Of a stretch of 64,000 nt of DNA, positions 12,901 to 23,500 are shown piece after piece. A model generated the notes under the pieces. That model saw only the letters and a program-made list of their open reading frames with translations, was not told where the DNA came from and searched no databases. Numbering within the stretch: position 1 is the stretch's first letter; each line of letters opens with the position of its first letter. Made by a program: the position numbers and the translations under genes. This stretch comes from Gymnogyps californianus (lineage: Eukaryota > Chordata > Aves > Accipitriformes > Cathartidae). The DNA is taken from contig NC_059478.1 of NCBI RefSeq assembly GCF_018139145.2, positions 31,743,001 through 31,807,000 on the forward strand. Direction: 5' to 3'.

Positions 12901-13340
12901 ACGAGGAAGAAACATCAAGGATGAAGGCAGAAAAGCTGCTTTCCTCCCCTTCTGCCCTTCGCAGAGGCCCTGATCTCACCAACACTTGCAAAACACCGAC
13001 CATAAAGCACACGCACAGCCCCGCTCAGTCCGACAAGGCTGCTGTCGTGCATAGAAATGAAGTGTGTCCCCAAGCACCTGCAGCATCGGGGCCACGGCTT
13101 CTGAATAACGTGGCAATACGAAGGGGAACGACACCAAAATAAGAGGAGTTTGGCGGAGAGCACTCATGGGGGGAATCTTGGGCAGCATGCACTGCAAATA
13201 TTAAATGTTTTCCTGGCATCGGGAAGCGTGTGCTTTCTTGCTGATGTCCCTAGCAGTCAGATCTGACAAGTGACACTTTATTGCATTAACCTTTGCGATT
13301 TACTAATAATGCATGGCAGGAACATGCTCAGACAACTCTC
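9965..13340. other. Unique DNA with a conserved-looking AT-rich block
   Basis: The interval holds no supported gene. About 10060-10260 is AT-rich, with homeodomain-type TAATTA cores around 10185-10195 and few repeats, and looks like a candidate conserved non-coding element. A G-rich run (G7, T, G5) lies at 12077-12089. Overlapping frames on both strands at 10.3-10.9 kb and 12.9-13.2 kb have no recognisable domains. The region at 11890-11930 is a short CAG/CGG-rich patch. Confidence 0.5.
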
Positions 13341-13392
13341 GCATGCTTAAAAATAAGCACATGCTTAAATACTTTGCTGAGCAGGGCCCAAA
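13341..13392 (+). repeat. Ancient amniote repeat fragment, LINE/SINE tail type
   Basis: The run contains AAGCACATGCTTAAATAC followed by TTTGCTGAGCAGGGCCC. I recognise this from ancient dispersed repeats of turtles and crocodilians, where a similar phrase ends in 'gctttgctgaatcagggcc'. Only about 50 bp is recognisable, so the exact family cannot be named. Orientation is assigned by that remembered phrase. Confidence 0.4.
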
Positions 13393-14049
13393 GAAGCTGC
13401 GTTTGTGTTTTTCACGTTGGAAAGAGGCAATCTAATGTATTCTAATCAACAGCTAGAGTAAACATTAACATCTACCTCCCCAGTGAACTCTGTGCATCTG
13501 AAATTATCTGAATTTCCTACACCAGTTCCTCAAAACCTCAGGAACACACATGAATCCAAGCCTCCAAAATCCCGAGTGGAAACTGCTAAAATTCTCCAAA
13601 GGACATTATGATTGAAATATTCAATCAGATGATGCTACCATCAGAATAATGAAGCCTTTGGAGGATTTGCTTCATCGAGTATAAAATAATTTTGAAAGAC
13701 ACTTTAAAGGAAGAAACCATGTCTGTGGGAAGAAACATGACCGACTTTTTGCCAGAAAGAGGATTATTCCGCAAGCCAGAAAATGACACGTCTTGGTAGT
13801 CCAACATCAGATCTGCTTCTAGGCTAAAATTATATGTCACAAAATAAATTTTTGCACAGCTGTGTAAATGAAAACACATCTGTCAAGAAAAGAAATTACA
13901 GATGTTTGTTCTCCATTCTTCAAAATTTCCATAACCATAGAATGAATCCAGGCTGAAATTAGAAATTTGGTCTCTCCTTTAATTAAATCAATTTGCATTT
14001 TTTTCTTCAGCTGATTAAATAATAGAAAAGCATAGAGGGGAAGGCGGGT

Positions 14050-14280
14050 TTTGTGATTAAGGCAGTGGACAAAGACCCGGGAGAGCTGAATTCAATTCCT
14101 GGTCCTGCCATAGACTTCATCTGCGACCTTGGGCTTAATCTCTTTGCGCCTCTTTTCCCCATCTGCAGAAGATGGATAATATTACTCTCGCAGTCTCCGT
14201 CTCGTCTATTAGATTGCGAGCTCTGCAGGGAAAGGACTATCTATAACAGCTTGTATGCACAATACCCGCTACAACGGGGA
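14050..14280 (+). mobile_element. MIR-type SINE with head, core and LINE-like tail
   Basis: This is the most complete ancient SINE in the window. The head reads GTGATTAAGGCAGTGGAC and then a box-B-derived TTCAATTCC at 14091-14099, as in tRNA-derived SINE heads. The core follows with GACCTTGGGCTTAATC, then CCCCATCTGCAGAAGATGG and GATAATATTACT. The tail (about 14204-14280) begins ATTAGATTGCGAGCTCTGCA and continues GGGAAAGGACTATCT, matching the L2/L3-type tail phrase. A 109-codon frame starting at 14053 lies almost wholly within this SINE and is not a gene. No target duplications remain visible. Confidence 0.72.
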
Positions 14281-15152
14281 CGGGATCAGTGGGACCTCCT
14301 GCTGCTCTGCCCCTTCAAACTCACAGCAGCAGCAATGAGCCGCGACCTTTTGCGGGATGGCATCACCACCATCCTCACGTGAGCCAAGCACGTACGCAAG
14401 GAACGTAAAACAGGTTTGAGGGAAAGCGATGCAGTGCTTCTCAATGACCGTTATGGCCGTTTCTCCATACGGAATGCTTTTTGCTTGCTAAACTAACTGC
14501 AAAGCATGGGCATGTGAGCTGTGCACAGCGATGCGTGGTAGAACAGCCCTGCAGAGTAGAAAGTAAAGAGCAAGACAAGGCCAAACTTTTTATCACATTC
14601 TGTTTTCTAGGTCCTAATCCTGTTTCACAGAGCATGGCATTACACAGCATTGCATTTTTTGCAAGCAAGTCTCAGGTGCAACCTAATGAGAGTGTAAAAC
14701 CTGACTTTAATAGGGCCAAAATAGCCCGCAGCTCTCCGTCGGGACAGGGCTGCAGGTGAAGCTTGCAGCTGAGCGATCGCAAATGCAGCAAAGAGAAAGC
14801 AGGAATTCATCTCAAGAAAGAGACTAGATCTTAATGGAATTATTTTACAGCACAATAAAACACCAAGCTGTCTTCATCACCACTATTACTCTTGCCCAGC
14901 TAGACTGCAAGCATATCGCATCAAATGACGGAAGGAAAATTAGTATCTTCAAAAGGAAACAGTTCACCACATAGCACACAGTCCAGCTACTATAATGATA
15001 AGTTTCCTGATAGCGATCACATTAAAAACCCCGGTGGTTATAAGAGACACTATAGAATTCATCATTTTTTATAGCTTTTTTTCTTAATAGAACCAAAACA
15101 GTATAATTTCGAAAGAATATTTCTAGCTATGTTGTTTTCAAGGATTAACAAA
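14281..15152. other. Unique DNA, no supported gene
   Basis: I see no recognisable repeat or gene. Frames of 70-92 codons near 14.44-14.86 kb lie on both strands over the same bases, which points to chance rather than coding. Confidence 0.5.
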
Positions 15153-15180
15153 CCATTATGTACTGGAGCATACATAATGG
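15153..15180. other. Perfect 10-bp inverted repeat, 8-nt loop
   Basis: The left arm CCATTATGTA (15153-15162) and right arm TACATAATGG (15171-15180) are perfect reverse complements around the loop CTGGAGCA. Immediately after it, GGAATCAGCAAA occurs twice, at 15179-15190 and 15193-15204. The structure is AT-rich, and short stems like this can arise by chance in tens of kilobases. It is too short for a typical microRNA precursor. Confidence 0.75.
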
Positions 15181-15324
15181 AATCAGCAAACAGGAATCAG
15201 CAAATAATCTTTTGTCTCCGCGAAGACTAATGTGTAATTGCCAGAAGCATCGGGGGAATTTCTGCCTTTTGTTAAAGCTTCCGGAGGTGACTGTCGTCAA
15301 ATTTCTTAATGTCCTCTGCTCATT

Positions 15325-15390
15325 GAAGAGGGGGTTGGACTAGATGACCTTTAAAGGTCCCTTCCAATCCAAACTATTCTATGATTCTAT
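15325..15390 (+). mobile_element. CR1 LINE 3' end
   Basis: The sequence GGGGTTGGACTAGATGACC, then AAAGGTCCCTTCCAATCC, then the octamer-type terminus ATTCTATGATTCTAT (15376-15390) is the diagnostic 3' end of avian CR1 elements. These carry a short direct repeat instead of a poly(A) tail. Only about 65 bp is recognisable, in keeping with the strong 5' truncation usual for CR1. No reverse-transcriptase coding sequence is present. This fragment is one of the best indications that the window is avian. Confidence 0.9.
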
Positions 15391-16935
15391 AAATTTGACA
15401 GAAATACAGAACACAATGATCAGTTATAGTCATGAAGGGCAATGGTTACTGTTTAATACAATAACACAACTTTCACTACAGTCGGGAGTTAAAGCCTACG
15501 CATTGATTTGCAGATGCAAGTGCTAACTGTTATTATTCAGTAGATTATGGGAAAAGAACAGTGAGCTTCTGAACGCTACGGACAAAGAGAGTCATGATAT
15601 GCAAGATGAATTTTATGAAGCAAATTTTCTTCATGGAGCCTTTACACTGATACAGTCCCAGTTTAATTCCATGAACTGATAGCCGTGATCAGACAGTTGA
15701 TAGGCATCGTATTTCTCTAAGCAATTGCTTTTCCATTAAGAAGCCTGCATCAAACCAAAACACGATGGGGGAGAGCAGAACACGAAGAATAAATATCAGA
15801 GAGAAACCCAAAAATGTGGCAATATTGCAAACCTAAACCAAAGCCCGCGTCTTTATCAAACGCACGCATTCACGGCGTTATGTAAGCGAGCACCAGAAGT
15901 GAAGTCCCACAAAAAACCTTCCTGTGTGACCATCTTCCAGTTCAAGGCAAGGGGATCTGGAAGCCTACCTCCTGGGGCGACGGCTTTATACACACGGCAT
16001 GCTAGTGCTGGAAGAAAGGCTGCATGCCCTATACAAAACCTCAGCAATAACACATCTGATCACACTGATCCTACCATAAGGAATTGTCTTCAAGAGAGAA
16101 GCAGCAAAAGGAGTACTTAAATGTGGATCCTGCAAGCTCTAAAAGGATTACTGGAGCGCTCTTCTGGCTGCTTTCTCTAAAAGGCAGCTATTAGCACCCA
16201 GAGAGGAAAGAAAATAGCTGTAAACACTGTACAGCCTCATGCTGCACTCAAGGCTCAACGTGTCATCCTACTGCAGACTACAACTTTACAAAGTTCACGT
16301 TGAAATCAGATGGACTCAGGCCTACGCACTACATCTGGCAGAAAAAGTATGCACACTGCATTTAGCTCTTCCTGTTCTTTTACTCCCTTTAATTGCATTT
16401 AGATCTTGTGGCTAAGGAATTACTGATAAAAATAGCACTTGAAGAAAGATTTTTTTTTTTCTGTTTTGAAAGCCACCACAAGCCAGTGCAGCATATAGTT
16501 ATTGAAAACAATTTGTCACACTCCACCATAAACATGCACACCCAACCTCTGCAGAACTCTTCTCATGTTTAGATATATAAAGGAAGACAAACAATGTGAA
16601 GTGGTATTCTCAATACAGATTAAGAGATTTCTTCTGAATAATTTATTAGAAGGGCTAAAACGTCCTAACGTGTTCTGTGGAAGATAGGAGGCCCCTCTGA
16701 GAACGCTTCCGGGGAATTTGAAAGAGCGACAGAAAGAAACGTGTCTGCCCGAATCACTGTGACAGAACTAACTCATATTCATGGATTTCTTTGAAAAATA
16801 AATATTCTCTGGTGTTACACTCTCTGTACTTTTATTCTTTGAAGTTTGTCACTCCAAAGTAGCCAGCAGAGTTTTTGGTACTGGTACCAAACCCTACTAA
16901 AAAGCACAGGTGATGGCAGACCCTTTCTTGAAAAA
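15391..16935. other. Unique DNA, no supported gene
   Basis: No repeat family is recognised between the CR1 tail and the LTR at 16936. A T11 run lies at 16450-16460. Two frames of 65 and 73 codons at about 15.86-16.12 kb overlap on opposite strands and carry no motif. Confidence 0.5.
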
Positions 16936-17530
16936 TATCCTGGTTTTAGCTGGGATAGAGTTAATTTTCTTCTTAGTAGCTGGTACAGTGCTGGGTTTTG
17001 GATTTAGTGTGAGAACAATGTTGATAACACACTGATGTTTTAGTTGTTGCTAAGTAGCGCTTATCTTCAGTTAAGGATTTTCAGTTTCCCATGCTCTGCC
17101 AGCAAAGAGGTGCACAAGAAGCTGGGAGGGAGCATGGCCAGGACAGCTGACCTGAACTAGCCACAGGGATATTCCATACCATAGAATGTCATGCCCAGTA
17201 TACAAACTGGGGAGTTGGCCAGGAGGGGCGGATCGCTGCTCGGGCATCGGTCAGTGGGTGGTGAGCAACTGCATTGTGCATCACTTGTCTTTTCTTGGGT
17301 TTTATTTCTCTTTTTTTTTTCTTATATTCCCTTTCATTACTACCATTATTATAGTATTTTTTATTATTGTTATTATTATATTTTATTTTACTTTAATCAT
17401 TAAACCGTTCTTATCTCAACCCACGAGTTTTACTTTTTTTTTGATTCTCCTCCCCATCCCACTGGGAGGAGGGAGGAGTGAGCGAGCAGCTACGTGGTGC
17501 TTAGTTGCTGGCTGGGGTTAAACCACGACA
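16936..17530 (+). mobile_element. Solo LTR family A, full length
   Basis: An LTR of about 595 bp starting TATCCTGGTTTTAGCTGGGA, the expected TG having mutated to TA, and ending GGGGTTAAACCACGACA. Internal landmarks include GTTGATAACACACTGATG, a decayed TATA region around 17199-17206 (TATACAAA), a T/TTATTA-rich tract at about 17310-17400, and CTTATCTCAACCCACGAG. It lacks internal retroviral sequence on either side, so it is a solo LTR left by recombination. The flanks (AAAAA before, ACAGG after) do not form a recognisable target duplication, which suggests age or an altered boundary. A 111-codon frame inside it consists of T-rich repeat translation and is not a gene. Confidence 0.9.
17300..17402 (+). 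repeat. T-rich / TTATTA simple sequence in LTR A
   Basis: Within the LTR, the plus strand is a T-rich tract with repeated TTATTATT-like units. The corresponding place in the copy at 34590-35180 lacks the long expansion, so this tract has probably expanded by slippage after insertion. Confidence 0.75.
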
Positions 17531-20500
17531 ACAGGTCAGGCAGTATCTACTGAGGGGTGCTAACAAGCCATTATCCAAATAACTCGTAAGATTTGTATAA
17601 CCCCATTCCATAACACACAATTTCTACATGCAAATAGCAGGTTTCCCTCTGTTCTAGATTCTTATCTGGTATCTCTTTGCCCACAATAAAATTGGAAGAG
17701 CACAAATGCTGAGGCCAAATGCTTGAGCACCCTGGAGAAGTTAACGCAGTGGCCGCTGCTGCTGGAAACGTTACTGTTTGTGCTAGAGCAGCATCCAGAA
17801 ACTCCAGTTAAGATGCATGCTTGCACTCAACAACATATAAAATACATGGTTAAAGATACTTCTTGCATTCCCAAGTGGGGCCAGGAATCAGGACATGCAT
17901 GTAGAAGCGCAGTTACTGTGGATGTGGTAGGCAGAGAAGTGGGGAATGGTGCTGGGACAGGCTAGAGGTATTCAAGACATCCCACCAAGGACAGTCAGCA
18001 GCTCAGAGCCTGCCTCGGGGAAGGCTTGGAAAGGCACGGGGAGGCAAGAGCCACGTGTATGCAGAACAACAGGCAGTGTCCGGGGCAGGGGGCAACGAGG
18101 GGGACGGTGCTATAGGAGAAATGCCTGAAGCAAGAGGAGGAGCAGGAGGATCACAGTAAGATAAAGGCAGAGAAATAAACTGCCAATAGCTTTAAAAGCT
18201 GGGATCAGATGATCATGTCCAACACGGCAGAGAAGACTGGCCCAAATGCTCATCAAAAACTTCAGGTAAGAAGCTGATTACAGCAGCAGCATTTTGAATG
18301 GAGTTGCAGGAACATAAGGCAGGAGACGAGGTCTGTTAGACTCTTATTTTTACCCAATGAGTGTATAAGATGCCATAATCAATCATAACAACACTAAGAA
18401 TAGCATCACAGTGCTGGAGTGGAGGCAGTCTTTTACAATAACTGCTTTTTCCTCAGCTGCTACAGATGAAAAGATTTTGCTTGGAAGAACTGTAGAAGAG
18501 TTTCGTGTCCTGTGGCTGAACCTCACCAGTCTGCTGCCATTGCAAGAGGTTTTACCACTGTAATTCTGTTGCATTAATCCATCACAGGAGCTTTGCTGGA
18601 TAACTTTCCCTCTCTATTTTCTGAGCAAATCACACACAAACAGCTGCAGGCCAAGCCAGAAAACTGCATGCAGGTGTTCAAAAGCAATGTTAAAAATAAA
18701 AAGCAGTACAGACCGCTAAAATAAATGCAATTCCTATTAATAAACCTTTTAGACTTCTATCAGGGCTGAGACGTCAGGTGCATGATAGAAAGCAATACTG
18801 CGTATAATATACATACTCCTTCAAACCTTATTATGCTGTAGCACATCTGTATTCCAGCAACATCTCAGGTAGGAAGTTATAGCGATACTGATAAATTATA
18901 TTCTGTCCACATCACTAGGGTGCCAGTAACGTTCCAAAATGCCTGGAGGATCAGTGGGCGACTCTATAATGTATATATAAAGAGAAATCTTGTTTTGTCT
19001 CTCTAGAGACAGTTTCTCTTCTAATGGAGTGTGGTCAGAGGGACTCTGCTTAATTCATGCATTTAACTCTTGATCTCCATCACTTCACAGTGTTTTTGTG
19101 CTAACTACAACGTATAGAGGCCATTAAGCAGTAAGACTAAGATTGACTTTCTTTCCTTCATGGATTATACAGAAGGAATGGGAGCAAGTTGGGCTCATTA
19201 GCATATGTTTAAAGAGTTCATGGGGTTGGCAGTAGCAGAAAGTACCCAGCAACCAGCAGAGACATTTAATTCTAAACCTTGCACATCAACATTAAAAGGA
19301 ATATCTCTACTTCTCACTGTTATATCATTAAATGAACCAGAAGAAGCTAAACTAGGACCTCTGGAGGTGCTGACAGCAGAGAGTCTTCTGAGCTTAAAGA
19401 AAGATAACATGAATTTTAATTATTGCAGCAAACTAACTGTTAGAGTACTTATTCCCCTTCAGTGGAAGGAATTAGTGTTAAAATGTGTGCATAAAGTCTT
19501 GTGGTGCAGCCAGGCATTCAAGGAACAAGGCTGTACATTTCTGGAGCCTGGCGAGTGCAGCTCCGTCCCAGCAGCACCACGACCACCGCAGCCACTCGCC
19601 GGATGCACCGCGGCGATTTCTGGTCGCATAACCTGGGCTGCTGCGTGCAAACCTCGTACTCGAGGTGTGGACTGCGCCTGGGAACCCAACAGGCGATGCA
19701 GCATCTCTCCGGCAACCTCAGCTTCCTCGTCCAGAGAAATCAAGCCGTGCTGGCTTGCAAATGAAGGTGGGTTCAACCCAGACGACTGAAGGTTGTCTTT
19801 CCACAGGGGACCATCCTTGCAGTGAGCTGGCCAAACAGCACATCAGCCTGCTCCACATCTCTCCCAGTTTGCAGCTGGGCCTGTTAGGGCTGTTGTGAAA
19901 ACACACCACTGTCCTCGGCATCAGCCTCGCAGGTATTTCAGGGATGCCTCATCTGAGAGCAGGAACCTCTCACAGACTGGCAGGACGACCAGGTGAGAGT
20001 AGCAGGAGTTTCAGCTACTTCCACTCATCCGTGCTTACAGACCAGTAACTTGAGCCATTAAACAACCTTCAGCTGACACTGCCCAAGGAGAGAGGAGGGA
20101 CTGAGGAATCTCATCATGAGCAGCGAGGAACATGTGGAGGTCATGAAAACGTGGGGTTTGGAGTGGAAAGGGGCAGCAAAAGGCGCTCTCGTGCCTTCCC
20201 TGCTCCCTGGCCCCCTTACCCAGGGCTGGTGGCCGCAGCCTGGGGCTGAGAGCAGCAGCAGGGCTCTCCCCTCCCAGATCACCAGCCCATGGAGAGCAGG
20301 TCTCTGCAGAGACAATTTAAGGCAGCAAGATAAGTAATGCTATTTTCACGCAAACCTCCCGAATAATAGACTTCGCTGTAGCTGAAATTCTGGGAATGGG
20401 ATAGGGCTTTTCTGCTTAATTCACAGTGAATTTGCATTCTGCCGCTTGTCCCCCCCCATACACACACATCCAAACCCAAAAACCTTTCACTTAAGGATGT

Positions 20501-23500
20501 GAACCCGCTCTCGCACAAGGCAGGCTCCGGGTGTGCGCCGCAGGGCGGGAGGAGAGGCAGGGTAGCACAACAGGCCCACACGTGCCTATGCTGCAAATAT
20601 CCTCCTTGCTTGAAATTTTGAAAAACGTCAGATATCAAGGAGCATATGTTAGAAGTGCCCCTGAGCAGTCACAGAACGCTACATTTACAAACAGAGAAAA
20701 CCAATTTGAATCACTCGGTACATTTGCATGCGGCGTCTGTAGGATATTTTAGAATCAAGATTAATATGCACACTGAAGCAGGGGGGCCGCGATGACAGGC
20801 AGGGCAAGCCGGCTCCGTGGCCGGGGGTCAGCAATGAAGGATGCACGGGGAAATAGGAACCCTTTACAAAACCTCCCTGGGGACAGAAGCAGGTTTCGGG
20901 TGCCCTGCCGGCTGGCAAACGCCGATACAAAGGGTATTTATTGCTTTTGCAGATTACTACTGTTCACACCGAGGATGGTAAAGGCCATCAGAAATTAGAT
21001 CTTAATCTCGTGCCCTCGTGGCTGGCAGAGATCACACCTGGGCTCAGCAGCTCACAGGGATGTGTTGTGCATCCTCTCAAATGCCCCCAAAACCACGGAC
21101 CCTCACCCTTCAGCTTCTTCGTCACCTTTATTCATGAAGAATTCAAGTTCAAAGAGCAAAACAGGGGAGGCAAAGCCCCCCCCAAGACATCTTCTCAAGC
21201 TCATTTTATGCAGTTACTGCTTACAAGGAAATGTTTGGGAGGTATTTTTTGAAGTGCAAATTGCAACAAAAGGCCTCGGTGACGTCCTGCTTGCCAACGC
21301 CACCGTACTTTATTCATCCTCGCTAAGAAGTGGCTATCTCGCTAGGGTTGAGGAGCCGGGGCTTTTGAAGCATAAGGCTTCAGTTTATCAGGTAAATAAG
21401 CCCAGGAGGTGATAAGCCACTCTCTGAAAACCCTTCAATAATCGCAGTGATATATGCCTTGAATTGCACACTCCTTTCAGATTTCCCTGGCTTTTTAATG
21501 ACAGAAAAGAAGATCTCTGTTTCAGAAATATTCAGTGTCCTCTATTGTCAGTTTCTAGCTTAAAAAATAATTAAGTTTACCCTCCTGCTAGCCTGTTATC
21601 AGGTCAGTGCAAGATGCTAAGAGATCAGTATGCCATAGTAAGAAATATTTCTGTCTATTTAACCCACTAATTCAATCTCAGTAAAGAATGAAACCCATGA
21701 AGTATCTATTTATAAAGTAAATACAGCAAGTAGAAATCAAATATTGGTCCTGTTTCAGGCCATTAGCCGAGAGGATGCTGGGAAGGCAATAGCCACAATT
21801 TTTGTAGTGTTAAAAAGGAGCGGTCCGTTCCTACCGTTCTTTGTCATTTTTTTCATGCCCATAACGTTTTCAGGATGACCCTTATGGGGGGCACTGGAGG
21901 AGAAGTACCTCAAGCGCGATCTGAGAAAACACTCCTGAAGCGTATGCAAGTCCAGGCACTGTGCGTGGCAGGCCTCGCTGTCCTCTCTTTACACCGTGGA
22001 GGTAAAAATATCAGACATTAAATGGTGGATGCACACAGCATTCAGGCAGTTATTGCCCACTGTCAACAGCTCATTTAAACATATTCTTCTGTAAATGCAG
22101 CTTTGTGGACTGGCAATTTCCATAAAGCTACTCTTCTCCTTGGACTCTTCCAGGTATTTGCAACAAAAGCCGGTGCCTCCTAAATTAAAGTGTTTCCACT
22201 CAGCCATCCTCCCTTCGTGCCTCTGGGAGGGGTTTAATTGGATTACTTCACAGAGATTATTTTCCAGTACAGTCTAGACCTAAATATATTGGGATGTACC
22301 TTCTCTCATCACGCTGATGGGGGACTCCAGAGTCCCGTGGGAGGACAGCCAGGCACGTGGAATGAAATGGAGGTAATGGGGATGTTCTGGTGGTGCTCAG
22401 GAAGCATCACCAAGGCACCTACCAAAATTTTAGGGGAGGAGAATTTGAAAATTTCCAGGTTTTAGCATTTAGCACTTTTTTTTCCCCTCTTATTTTTTGA
22501 GATAAAGCAGCCCATTATGTCCCCTCTCTTCTTCATCCCCTAACATATGGTGTTGAACCAACTCCGATCTACCTTTCCCATTTTGCAAATCCAGCAGAAA
22601 TTGTCTATCCTGTATTCTCAACATCCATTCATCATACAAATTAATGTGGAAGTTACAAGTGTCAAACTAATACAGCTTTAGAGTGCAATTAAAAATGCAT
22701 TTAATTCCACTAATATTTCACAAAGAACATTTTCACAAATAGCAACTCCTTTCCAAAAAAAAAAAAAAAAAAAAAAAAAAATCACACAGTAAACGTCACA
22801 AGTACCTTAAATACAGGGCATTGCTATTGATCTCTGGGTATCCTAAATTCAGTAAAATACTGTGGCAAAATTGTTTTCTAATGAAACAGTAATTTAAATG
22901 TCATTAATTTCATATTTGCCATTCCCTTTTTACTACACTGATCCCTAAATTAAGGACCTTAATGCCTCCTATGTCATTTAGGGATTTAACGGTTTTGATC
23001 CAGATTTAAAGGTTTAGAAGTGTTTTGTTTGGAATTTCTCATATACTCTCCTAGGAGCCATTAAACCTCTGCCAGAACCAGGGTGTAAGCTAACGGTAGT
23101 TTCCAAATAAATCTGTATTTTTAAACTGGGGAAGAAACCTCAACATTTTCCATTTCTAACCAACCAACTCCCATTTCTCCCTTTTCATGGCAGAGCAGTG
23201 CAGCTGAGGCGGCTTCTCATGGGATGATTTCTGACCTCATTTCAATATGGGATTTTTATTACTTTCTAAAACTAGCCATGAAAAAGAGAGTACGATAAAT
23301 CACAAAAGCCTGGCTGCCGCAAACGAGATGTTAAAGCTGGCTTGTCATGACTGCTGCGATCCTTATTAATTTCTTGGACTCCATCCCTTTGCAGAACGTG
23401 GGCTGCTTCTCTTGTGACACCGTCGGGCAGCGATGGGTGAATGCCTGGAAGGCAGGTTGGCGATACCAGCCTTTCCCACTTTACCAGTTCAAACCACAAC

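Noticed and set aside
14091..14099. Possible tRNA B box
   Set aside because: It is the tRNA-derived head of a SINE. No cloverleaf can be formed around it.
14053..14382. A 109-codon frame
   Set aside because: It coincides with a MIR-type SINE.
17186..17521. A 111-codon frame with a phenylalanine/isoleucine-rich stretch resembling a membrane protein
   Set aside because: The hydrophobic stretch is the translation of the T/TTATTA-rich simple sequence in LTR A.
22755..22781. Poly(A) tail of a processed pseudogene
   Set aside because: No recognisable gene-derived body precedes it and no flanking duplication is visible.
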